Assembly (NCBI RefSeq): GCF_018873765.1
Contig: NC_057920.1
Coordinates: forward strand, 12,351,307-12,415,306
From: Telopea speciosissima
Taxonomy: Eukaryota; Streptophyta; Magnoliopsida; Proteales; Proteaceae
Length of the DNA: 64,000 bases
Direction of reading: 5' to 3'
A program made the position numbers and the translations under genes. This document shows positions 36,092 to 46,637 of the stretch, one piece after another. Within the stretch, counting starts at the first letter, position 1; each line of letters begins with the position of its first letter. Below the pieces are notes generated by a model. That model was given only the letters and a program-made list of their open reading frames with translations, made no database searches and was not told where the DNA came from.

Positions 36092-38187
36092 TTCTTTCTG
36101 TTCAAAGCAGGATACAAAGCAGAAGAAAGGGGAGATTTTGATTGCGATTGAAGGGAACAAAACAGGGAGGGAGGTATAGAATCAGAGCTATGTCAACTCC
36201 AGTATAATGCAAATATGCAAGCTCAACTAGGGAGAGTGCATGTGCACATGAATAAATTTGAGAAAACTGCAAACCCACCATAATGATCAGCTCAACATGA
36301 CATATATACGATGGTAAGCCTTGAGAAAATATATGATCATAAATAATACATGTGATGTGCACCATATTGAGCAAAAGTACAACTTGGGTATGGCATTTTA
36401 AACTTTGGCTCAGTTTATTCCAACCGAAGATACTTTAACCAAATTGTTTTAAAAGCAAAAGAAAACTTCCAATTTAATTTTCTGGATGTTCTTTTCTGGA
36501 GGGGAAAAAGTGACATATCTTGCTTAATCATATAAATGCCACCTACTGAGGATACTAAACCCATTATATGTTCCAATGTTCCTTTCATCATTCAAACATA
36601 CCAAATTATGCTTTGTTATCATGTAAAATAAAAAAGAAAATACAAAATAAATTTTATAACCACAAATCAATTTTCCAAGAAATATTATTTTCATTGAAAT
36701 AAGGTATGTACATAACACCTCTATACACTATAACAGAAAAAATCGCATGTGCCACCCTCTTCATTGCTTGGGGGGTTGGGGAGAGGGGGAAGAATACATA
36801 GAGTCTGTTTACAGTATGTTAGTAGGCAAAAACTGATATAACCATGTATCTGAAATATTTAATATCAAATATAACAGTGAAAATAATGCATTTTAGTTTG
36901 TCAAGCACAACGTAATAGGATTAAGAAACTTTAGCTCTCTTTGCTAAAAGTTCACCGAAAGCATTTCTGCTCTTTCTTAGAAAGAGATTCAGTCGGTTTC
37001 TGGGTTAGAAAGAGAAAGGGTTTGGTTATTTTATTGGGTAAGGTGGTCCAGAATGGAGAAGGTGTTTGGATAACCATGCGCTGCTACAATTCAATTTCTT
37101 TTGTTACACCGATTCTGGCCCTCTCTGTGTCCATTTCTAGTCGGATTGTTGTGGGTTCCTTGATGTTTTCATTGATGTCCCCTAATTCAACCTTATCAAT
37201 AGGTGCAGCAATTTCAATCGTTTGATCTTCTACAAGAAGCACCTGAGAGAATGCCTAAAAAGCTTCTGGTAGAGACCCATGAACAGTACTTGATAGACAG
37301 ACAAATACAAAATCTCTTCTGGTTATCCAGTGAGGCATCCAAAATTTTCGGTGGAGATCCTGGAAGACATAAGCTTCGATGCATCTCCAACCTAATTTTC
37401 CGTCGGATTCCATTCTCTTTAATTGTTGCAAGAAAAGGCGCGAGTTTTATTGGAATAAAGAGAAGTAGGGAAAATCTACAATAGCTGAAACAATATAAAA
37501 AAAGATTCCACATCAGTCTGATTGAAAGTTGTGCAACTACAAACCTGCAAACAATTTCAAAAGTGGAAGTCCGTTCTCTCAGTTCGCCCCAAAATATACT
37601 CTGTCTGATCAATTGACCCTCGATTGCATTCAAACAAGAGAACGGGAAAAGTGTTCTCAGTCACAGATCAAGCCTATAGAAGAAGCTTAGAATGGCCTGC
37701 TCATGCGGTGAGGTAGGGAGGGTTCGACATCATTAAATATTCTAACCGAAGGGTTCTCTGAGAAGGAAATGAAACGAAATTGGGAAAATTCGATAAGAAA
37801 TCATTCATACCAGTCGGCAGTGCGCTTCAGCAGCTGCCAGCGATCGCTCACTTCCCACTTCGACAAATGAGGATCTTAGCCGAAAAATTGGCTTCCTCAG
37901 GTACTCGGTTCCTTTTTCGTTATTCTTTTGTTATAACTGTTGTGATTTTACCCTCTTAAACCCTGGAATCAAGACATTATAACACGTGTTTATTAGGATG
38001 GATATTCCCCTATTTTTTAAGGCAAATGGTTCTGATAAACCCCTTATATATAGAGAATTTTTGTTTCTCATTAATACCATCTAAAAAGTTTCTATGTTGG
38101 GTAAAATAGAAAGGAAGAAAATTTTGATGCAGTTAAAACAGAAAGGAAGAAAGTTCTCTATTTGGCGGAGTAGAGGTGGTTATGAGT
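36092..38187. other. Intergenic; upstream flank of the unknown-protein gene
   Basis: 36092-36400 is presumably the promoter and 5' UTR of the minus-strand gene; I see no clear TATA box. 36940-37640 has overlapping open frames on both strands of about 90-140 codons that match no family I know. The only possible splice-like signal is GGCTTCCTCAGGTACTCGG near 37895. I cannot support a gene here. Confidence 0.4.
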
Positions 38188-38404
38188 AGGAGTGTCAAAT
38201 GTTGGTCTACATTGGTCTATCTATACGGTTAAAGTCCAATATCGGATTGATCGATTCATCGGATGATCCGACTAGTAAAACAACCTGATACAAGATTTAG
38301 CTTGATTATAGATCAATAACCAATCAACCAAATAGAAATATGTCCATGCCTTAACCTACGAGTCATGGTGTGGGGCCGTAAAATCTTCACCAGTTGACAC
38401 CCCT
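38188..38404. repeat. Dispersed repeat with GTGTCAA ends
   Basis: The ends are AGGAGTGTCAA and TTGACACCCCT, an 11-bp inverted repeat with one mismatch. The interior is GATCGATT/CCGACT-rich. The type is widespread in plant DNA; a fragment ending GATTGACACCCCTACC lies near 22958-22973. Confidence 0.5.
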
Positions 38405-39124
38405 AGGCCCTAATGAGGAGAACTCAAACGTCAAAAATCTCCTCCTTTGAATTGCCAAAAATAACCCTCCCAAGAATCTCAATCCTTCGTTTTTTTGCTT
38501 TGTCGATCAGAGAGATGAAAGTTCCAATGATCCATAATAGCTTTGGTTTCGTTCGTCTGAATCCCCAAATCGCAGAGCACAGGGCAATAGCAAACTCGTC
38601 TGATTCAATCACCTACAAGATCTGGGTTTCGTTCGTCTGAATCCGCAAATCGTCGATGATCAGTGAATCTTCAAATCGTCATTCGTCGAGAGAGGGAAAG
38701 TGAAGAACAATGCAATTTGAAATCTTCGAATTGGACCTTTCTTCTCACAAGCTGGGCAAGCGCATTCTCTTCAAAGATGTTGAAGAAAGCACAAAATCTC
38801 CATGAATGCATTCTGGTTTTAGACCTTTGAAGCTCGAAAATGGAATGGGGAGATGAACTGTCGGACGAGAGGGAAAGAAATTTTTGGGGGTTTCGTTTTA
38901 CATATCCAGGCGGGTTCTGAGCGATCCGGTAAGGAAAACGGGTTTGGCTAGCTGAAATGGTGCAAATCAGCCTCATCCACACAATTCGTTCAGGCCACGT
39001 GTCGCACGCTGAAGGTAGCATTACAAAACACTCCTCGATATGAGAATTGGACAAGATTTTTATCCATTAGAGAATCACCTCCTCCAAAGAAAAATAGCTC
39101 ATGATTGATTTTGTATATAATTGT

Positions 39125-39311
39125 AAAAAGAATGCTATCTGATCGAATGCGGCACGCAACCCCTGCAGACAGACACAGAGCTACACAAAATGACCGCCAC
39201 ATTCCCATAGAGAGGCAAAAATTCTTGAGGACACATCAATCATTTCGTGCGGCCATGTGCCTAGGCATAGGGGCCACGCACCGCACGCGACTAGATAGCA
39301 TTCTCTTTCCC
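39125..39311. mobile_element. Foldback MITE, AATGCTATCT family copy 1
   Basis: The left arm AAAGAATGCTATCTGATCGA pairs with the right arm CGACTAGATAGCATTCTCTT, with a CGGCACGCA / GCGTGCGG inner arm. A related copy is at 44511-44725. Confidence 0.6.
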
Positions 39312-39469
39312 TGAAAATTTTTACCAGAGGGGTCAGTGGAAGTTTCAGCGGCATGAATTGATGATGCAACATTTCAGCTTATAAGAACCGTTGGATAGAT
39401 AGAACCAATGATAATGCAAAACTCCAATTTAACCATATGGATCTACCTTATATTGAATTGGGGAAGAGT

Positions 39470-39632
39470 TCTCCATGGGGGAGTGTGGCACCTGAGCACA
39501 CACGGACCAATGAAAGCATGCACGAAAACATCAAGAAGGTGGGCATTTCTATTTTTCATGGGAGCGGGCAATCATTTTGCACCCCCCCTCTTGTGTCTAG
39601 GCGTAAGGGTCACACTCCCCATAGAAATCATT
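39470..39632. mobile_element. Foldback MITE-like repeat
   Basis: The outer arms CCATGGGGGAGTGTGGCACC and GGGTCACACTCCCCATAG pair imperfectly. The interior has CATGCACGAAAACATCAAG and TTTTCATGGGAGCGGGCAAT. It resembles 17335-17482. Confidence 0.5.
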
Positions 39633-40114
39633 TCCTCTATTGATTTATTTATTTCCTTATGTCCAATAGTGTCATCCATTTCCCGACATTTCAATTCTGG
39701 TTGCTAGGGAAATTGAAGTGAAAATCTCAAACCTAATAAAGAAATTTCTGCAATCATTATCCCAGAAGGTTACTTCACGAACTCCGAATCATTTCATATT
39801 AGGTTATCAAACTTCATTTATTGGTTGGGTGTTAACCTGTAATGGAATTTCTGTTTTGAGAACTATAATGTTTTATTCAACTCTTGGCCCAGTCTGTGGC
39901 CTAATCAGCCCGGCCCTAAAATAAGCCTGAATAGTTTGACACCACAGAGGACCAAAAAGTTTAAGGTCAAGCCCAGCCCTAGTCTGATATGTGATGTCAA
40001 CTCAGCCCGATTGCTTGCCCTAGGCTCAAGGTTTGGGCTCAAGCCTGAACTACATATACATGAGGTTAGGCCCAATACATAAGGCTTGGGCCCAAGCCTG
40101 AACTACACATGCTC

Positions 40115-40300
40115 TGTTTGTTTGGACGTAAAATTTTACGCGATAAAATTTTACACGTTGAAAAATTTTCTAATGTTTGTTTCCATAAAAAAACAAACAT
40201 TGGAACACTTTTCAACATTTAAAATTTTACATCTAAATTTTTTTGAAGTGAATTTTCAAGTCTGGAAAACTTTACGTCGAAACAAATGGAACCACAAAAG
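40115..40300. mobile_element. Foldback MITE (hAT-like)
   Basis: The arms GTTTGTTTGGACGTAAAATT and ACTTTACGTCGAAACAAATG are inverted. The centre is itself a hairpin (AATGTTTGTTT / AAACAAACATT). Length is about 185 bp, a typical palindromic plant MITE. Confidence 0.65.
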
Positions 40301-41103
40301 GGGATCAAGAAGAGGGGACAAGAGGTATACTAGGGGGTGGATCCTACCTGTGGAACTGAGGCTTAAAACCGCGACCTCAGGGGGGGCCCAAACGCCTACC
40401 GCACTAGCCCATTAATCTCCTACCTCATCTTTGGCATTGATATTTGACGATCTCTGGGCTGGAACCCATCTACCGGTGGGTCCTGAATTCTGATATTCAA
40501 AAGATTTTACAAGGTTCAGGAGAGGAATCAGAGCATATCATTTGTTAGATTAGTACTTGGTTCTAGTCAAGAAAAAACACACAAAGGAAAATAATAATGT
40601 TGGTATTTCTGTTTCCAGGGATATTTGATGATTGATGATGATGGTATCATCCTCCACACCTTCATTGAACCGGATATTTCCATTGACAGCCAGCCCACTT
40701 CTGTTACATAAATCCAACAAGTCTGATACATGAACCATTGGTCAAGTCAAATAACTGCATCACAGATTATACAAGGTCCTGGTAAGAAGCAGAAAGGTAT
40801 GTAGAAGAATGTGGGTTTACTGGTTTAAACTTAAAAATTGAAAAAAGGAATATACGAATGCGAGGTGGAGAAAATACAAGGGTGTTTAGAACAGTCTCTT
40901 ATTTTGCTGGACTAGTGCATGCATGGACAAGTGTGTGTGTGTGTGAGAGCTAAGCCATTAGACAATAAGGGAAGATAAGAAAACATACAGCAATTCCATT
41001 TTGCTTAATTAATAAGTTTCCAGATGGTATAAGTTCTTCAAGGTAGAACCAGCCGATGCCATGTAATTGGAGAGCATTTTCAGATCCACTGAGTGAAACC
41101 ATG

Positions 41104-43869
41104 TTAGACTACTAAAATTATCAAGCGGATGATCTGCCCTAAGAACGTGAACGACTTCTTTGCTTCTCTCAAGCATCTGTTTTTCTCATCTCGCGTCCAA
41201 TGCTGCCTTGTCAAAAACCCATAAGCCAAAAAAATAAATCAAGAGAAGTTCTACTCATTCCTTCTGAACAGATACAAGTAACTTACATGAAGCATTTACC
41301 TCCCCAAGCCTGTTGAGCTTCTCTCTTACATCTTTCAACGTCTCCTGCACATCCCCATCCCATTTGTAAAACTCCAGCTGCCTTCCTTCGAGGAGCTTCT
41401 CTGAAACCTACAATGACAATGCAGAGAGACCAGCCTGTAAATCTTACCACCAGTGTAATTTTATGAGAAAGGACTTATCTCATGAACTATTAATTCACAG
41501 TTTTCCAAACAAGGAAAAATGATTCCTGTACTTGCAGATATCAGGTAATGAGGATACAGTTCATGGAAACCACAAGTGTGAAGGCCAAGAATACAACATC
41601 TAGAACATAATATTTACCAACATAACAGAGATAAGAAAACAAGGGAGAGAGCTGAGAGGAGTTATAGGAATATTTCCAATCTTCATATACTAGGCATTAC
41701 ATATGTTGCTATGCAGCGATTCACTGGAAAATTGTAAAAGCATGTTTAAAGCTTCTGATTTGCCACTTAATGTACAGAAGCTTTCATTTCTTGATTTACT
41801 GTACTTCCGTTTTTGTTCACTGTTATATTATCCTAAAGTCAAGCAAGGCCATTCTTCTTCCCCAGAAACTTTGATGGTTTCTGGTATGCAAATACTATTT
41901 TGGACATGCACTCAAATGTAAATTTTGGTAGTTTACATTCATGGAACGATTTGGTAAAGAGAGAAACCAAAAATGAGAAGTTAAACCGTGTCTAGTACAC
42001 AACATCCAACTATGTATGTCTAATTTGTACATTCTAAATTTGTATATACTGACACATGGAATTATTTATTGTACTGCAATTAGTTCATTATTGTACCCAA
42101 TTCTCAATGAATGTTTTGTTCAATGGTTATAAATAAGTGAATGCATTTTCATTAGTAGTAAAGTCTGCAACTAGCTATTTTCATTGTAGGATCTGTTCAT
42201 GCACCTTTAAAATGAGCTTCAAAGCCAATCTAGCTGCATCACACAACCTAAGAACCTAGAGTCAGAAGATCCGACTCCTAGTAAAATACAAACACCATTA
42301 CTAGAACATAAACTTCACACAGCCCTACTTCTCAAATATGTAACCTAAAGAAACTCATATTTAGGAATGAAACTAGGTTATGGATACTAAGCCCTTGGAT
42401 GATGGATCACACTCGGTATCTTACCAGGCATGATTAAATAAGATGGCAAAATCTCACCACTGCTGTATGAGGTGTCTGACATCATAAGAACTCATTAAAC
42501 ACTACCGTGCCCTGCACTCGTAGGATTTTCTTATTTCATACATTAAATTCCAAATATTATACAGCCATGAGAAGAGTCATATGCTCATCTAAATGGCCCA
42601 TGAATGACAACATTGTACCTGTTTTGCAATCACTTGACCACCGGCAATGTGGGCAAAATATACATTATAAAAATGGCAGAGAAACAGCGGAGCACTCTTT
42701 TCTGCAAGTTCCCTCAAATATTCAGCATAAGAAACTCCAGGAGGACCAGGTTCTGGAATCGCAATATCCTGTTGAGCAAACCACTCTAGATCTTTGGAAA
42801 GACATTCAGATCGCTCTAATCCAGTTTTTCGAAAGTAAGCATCTGTAGAAAAAGACAGACAGAGAGAAACCAGTTGTGAGTGACAGGAGTCCAATACAGA
42901 GTAACAAGTATGAAAGAGTCATTCATCTATGCCATTATTTTACTCTTACAGAGGTTGCCAAGCAAAGCAAATCCATAAACAAGCTCCTCACCATTTTTCT
43001 TTCCCCTCGTTTCTAGTTCCTGTTCTTGCTATTATTTGACTGAATAACTAATCTTAGAACTGGTCTCCAATCAAAGCAGTTCTAGAGTCTAAACAGTACT
43101 ATGTTCTTATTTATTTTAGTTTCAAAAGCAGATTCGGATTAATACCCTGTACTCATGGCTGCGACATGGACACAATAATAGCCCTAAATTTGCGAAAGCT
43201 GCTTTCATGTGTAAAACAAGAAATTATTGGAAATAGAAAGCGAAATTTCAGAAAGGGAGGGAAAAGAAGCTCACAAGCGACATCATCGGATGCTTCGACG
43301 ATGCTGTCAAGGGTATCGAAGACAAGCTTGCTGTCGACCAGGTACTTGAGGAAGCCTTCCATGCTGGGTTGCCACGTCTCTTCCACAACACCATCTGGCG
43401 ATGATGACGATTCCTCTTCTTTCATTTCTTCTTCATCTCCTACAGTAGAGATAGGCTTACCTTTGTTGTTGCGGAGTCTCATGGCAACAAACCTCATCTC
43501 TTCGACGATGCCCTCGTTTTCTCCTGGATAAAGCTTCCTGTATCTCTTCCTCTGCTTTATAACTGGAGGTGGTTGAGGAACTACTGCTGTCGCTGTCGAG
43601 GCAGTATCATTAGCAGTTGAATTATCCGAATTAGAGCAACAGAATAGGAAAAGGCCATTATTTCTGCTCCTCTGAGACTGAAACTTTGCCGTATTAAACT
43701 TGGGTAACTGAAACCCAATTTCATGGCGAAGTGAGAAATGTAGTCTACCACCATCTACCAAAGGCTTACCCACCAACGGCCTCAACGACATCTGGAAAGG
43801 CGAAGTTGTCTGTATTGCAGCTGCTGCTGCTGCTGGAGAAGAGAACATCCTCTCACTCCCTCTTACCAC
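41104..43869 (-). CDS. HO2: Heme oxygenase-like protein HO2, chloroplast
   Basis: Exons in transcription order: 43869-43275, 42842-42619, 41407-41300, 41202-41104. They join to 341 residues. Residues 1 to about 80 are Ser/Ala/basic-rich, as in a chloroplast transit peptide. The heme oxygenase domain runs from KRYRKLYPGENEG to GQIIRLIILVV, with an acidic insert at about 144-157 (GDEEEMKEEE) typical of plant HO2. Blocks KYLVDSKLVFDTLDSIV, PLFLCHFYNVYFAHIAGGQV and LEFYKWDGDVQETL confirm the fold. In active plant HO1 proteins the heme-iron ligand is the His in MRLH; here it is Arg133 (MRLRN), the HO2 state. Arabidopsis HO2 is reported not to act as a normal heme oxygenase and to bind protoporphyrin IX, so a regulatory or tetrapyrrole-binding role is likelier than biliverdin synthesis. 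A second in-frame Met lies at residue 8. Confidence 0.93.
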
Positions 43870-44111
43870 GGCAAGTTTTGGCTTCGGGGTTTTAACTTCC
43901 AGACTTGAGAACTGCTTAGATTTTATAACCCTCCAGAGGGAGAAAGTCGAGGTTCAACCGTTCAAAGGAAAAGTTTTCTCTTTTGACACGAGCGAGCCAC
44001 TTTGGATTAGGGTCGCAGCTGACGTGTGCATTATTAGCCAAATTTTTTTCTTTTTTTTTTGGTAAAGCATTATTAGGCAAATCATTACTGGCAAAATCTT
44101 GTTGTAAGTTT

Positions 44112-44262
44112 TAACCAAGGGCTCATGTTCTTTGTGCTGCGCCCAGACAGATGGGCTTGCCACTCAAGGGGTAGGGTGGTTATTGCGCCCACCCCATGTG
44201 TCTGGGCGCAGCCTGCACCCTTGGTACAGAGAACATTCTCCCTTTAACCAAAGGGCTAATCA
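44112..44262. mobile_element. Foldback MITE
   Basis: The outer arms TTTAACCAAGGGCTCATGTT and TTTAACCAAAGGGCTA lie at its edges, and inner arms GTGCTGCGCCCAGACAGATG and CATGTGTCTGGGCGCAGCCT are inverted. It is upstream of HO2, in the HO2/SERAC1 spacer. Confidence 0.6.
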
Positions 44263-44308
44263 AATAACCCAATTTTTTTTTTGTGTGGGGGGGGGGGGGG
44301 GGGAACCC

Positions 44309-44461
44309 TGTGGGAGAGTGTGGCCTACACCAGCACTCCCATGAGTCTATCTCTCTCCTCCTCATATGAAAAGACCCTACTGCCCCTTGTTTTTGTTTTG
44401 AGAAGGAGAAAAATATACACATGGGAATGCTGACGTAGGCTACACTCCCAGACAGAGAACT
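44309..44461. mobile_element. Foldback MITE, GTGTGGCCTACACC family copy 3
   Basis: The arms GGGAGAGTGTGGCCTACACC and GACGTAGGCTACACTCCCAG are inverted. It is preceded by a T(10)GTGTG(17) run. It lies about 450 bp upstream of the HO2 start. Confidence 0.65.
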
Positions 44462-44510
44462 ACTTACCTTTTTTCTTTAAACTTCCAATGAGAGAATCTC
44501 ATTTTACATA

Positions 44511-44725
44511 AAAACCGAATGGGAGAAAGAACGTCACACGAGCAACGCACGCCGTCCCTATGTAATACACGTTGTCCTTACGCCTATACATAAGGGTATG
44601 CATAATGACTGTCGCACCCCCTTGAAAGATGGAAATGACTAGGGAAGCGACGGTCATTTCGTACACCCTTGTGTCTGGGGCACAGGGGCGGCGTGTGTTG
44701 TGCGACCAGATGGCGCTCTTTCCCA
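44511..44725. mobile_element. Foldback MITE, AATGCTATCT family copy 2
   Basis: The left arm GGGAGAAAGAACGTCACACG and the right arm GCGACCAGATGGCGCTCTTT are inverted and related to the ends of 39125-39311. The centre shares GTCATTTC and GTCTGGGGC motifs with other foldbacks here. Confidence 0.55.
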
Positions 44726-44956
44726 AACCGAATTATGTTGAAAAAAATTAATATTGCATTAAACTAAAAGTTTAATCTTTTCTAATTTATGTATTAAATA
44801 TAATATTTAATAATAAATTTTGAAAATAATAAAATGGACCATTAAATGAAGATCACAACTTAATCACAATTTTTGTATTTTAAAAAGGTAAAAAAGTAGG
44901 ATCGAGTTTCCCTCCACTATGGTGAATGGGAACTGAGGGGGTTTCAGATATACGTA

Positions 44957-45182
44957 TCAAGAGGGTATTTTGAACAACATATTAAAACTCTATAGGGGTT
45001 TGTGAACGCTAGATTGATGGTTGATTCATCACTGTGCGATGGAGGAAAACTTTCTCCAAAAGTAAGGTTATAAATTATTAGATTAAGTTTCCTCCACCTA
45101 TAGAGGACGGTTCACCCACCACCTTAGGGTTTACAAACCCCTCCTAGGGTTTTGGTATGTAGTAAATACCCTCTTGATAGGC
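44957..45182. repeat. Large imperfect inverted repeat
   Basis: The arm at 44957-45055 (ATCAAGAGGGTATTTTG, AGGGGTTTGTGAACG, GATGGAGGAAAAC) is repeated inverted at 45070-45182 (GTTTCCTCCACC, TTTACAAACCCCTCC, AAATACCCTCTTGAT). 45190-46637 downstream has only short, unassignable frames. Confidence 0.55.
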
Positions 45183-46637
45183 TTTCTAGTCTAGCCGATT
45201 TGTATAAGAGAAGAGGAGTTGCATAAAGGAGATAAAATTTGCATTCATTTCTTATCCTCTCCGCCCTCCCCATCAAAGGACGATATCTTACCTGTATAAG
45301 TGGGTATAAGTCGGAATACCCCAATCTTCCAATTCAGGAGATGCATTCCTCATTCAATCCCCCTCCTTTGCTGCTACTTCAACTTCTCCCTATGCTTCTG
45401 CTTTCTCTATCTATGCCTATGCCCCCAGGGATGGATCCAATTTCCTCTCCTTTTATGGAATCGTTGATACAAATGTTACGATGCGTTGGGATGAAGGAGA
45501 CGATAAAACCCTAAATAGGTTTGGTTTAGGATATGACTCTCTTGATGGGCCGAATGGTGAAGTGATCTACCTGTCGTAGATCACAATATATCCAGCGAAG
45601 TAGAAGTGGCGTCCCAACCCCCCCAAGAAATAGACATCTCATTCTTTGTTGGCAGTAAACATGTTCCCACCTGGCTACCATGTGGGGAGGTTCGATACAA
45701 TACAAAACACCCATTTTATCTAACCCTCTTTCCCATGCATTTCTTAGGGCTTTCGGGTATGCCCCCATTCTCCCGTCCTGCGGTGAATAGGATTCCATTA
45801 ATTATTTGACACCTTGAGTATATCAATAAGAAAAACTTACAAAAATAAAGAGAAAAAGAAAATTACCAAGCTGTGTGGTGCCTATGTCCATTGGCCCAAA
45901 CTTTATTTTATCGCAAAGCACTGCTGCTGGGCTGAAACTTGACAAACGTAAAATCTCCAGCCTAAGTTTAAGTGGGTTACCCCACATGCTGCAAGCCTGC
46001 AACAAAGAGCATTCATAATCATACCATACGTTAGGACGGAAGAAGCACTACAAGAAGGCAATTGATGACCTTTCTCCATTGTACAAATCAATTCTATTTT
46101 CTTCACGAAGCATTTCCAGTTTCCACCAGATCTCCATATATCAACAGATAAAGCAAATCCATTCCAGAAACACCAGAATTCTCAGCTTCCGTATCTGAAT
46201 CAATTATCTTTTCTTCTTTTCAGGAAATCAAGTTTCATACAATTAGATTACAACATCATCATCAACATTCTGCGCTGTCTGAACCATTACTTGAAATAAG
46301 ATACAACCAACTTCCTCCCCAATAATTAAATTAAACTAAATAAAATACAATAATGAATGACATTGATATCATGTTCTCAGTCTGTCTTTAGCAGAAATGA
46401 CTGCCTGTGTCATGGGAACTGGCTGGATGACCTTTCACACAAAGAGCTTCACCTCAATCAACATTTCAGCTCTTTGTGTCTTCTTGTTATCCGAATCCTG
46501 CAAATGTACATGTATATGTCTACATCAAGCTACCTGCTCCAACCTTTTGATTTGTGGGTGCATGAAGCTCTTAACTATAGTTATTCCTTTTATATACACA
46601 AGGGCCATGTGCCAAATTTACAGAACCAAATATCTCT

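Noticed and set aside
36941-37633. Overlapping open frames of 93-139 codons on both strands
   Set aside because: No recognisable domain, no splice-consistent extension, and no bias to one strand; I cannot support a gene.
45239-45809. Pro/Leu-rich frames in the HO2/SERAC1 spacer
   Set aside because: Compositional only; opposite-strand frames overlap the same DNA and none has gene-like blocks.
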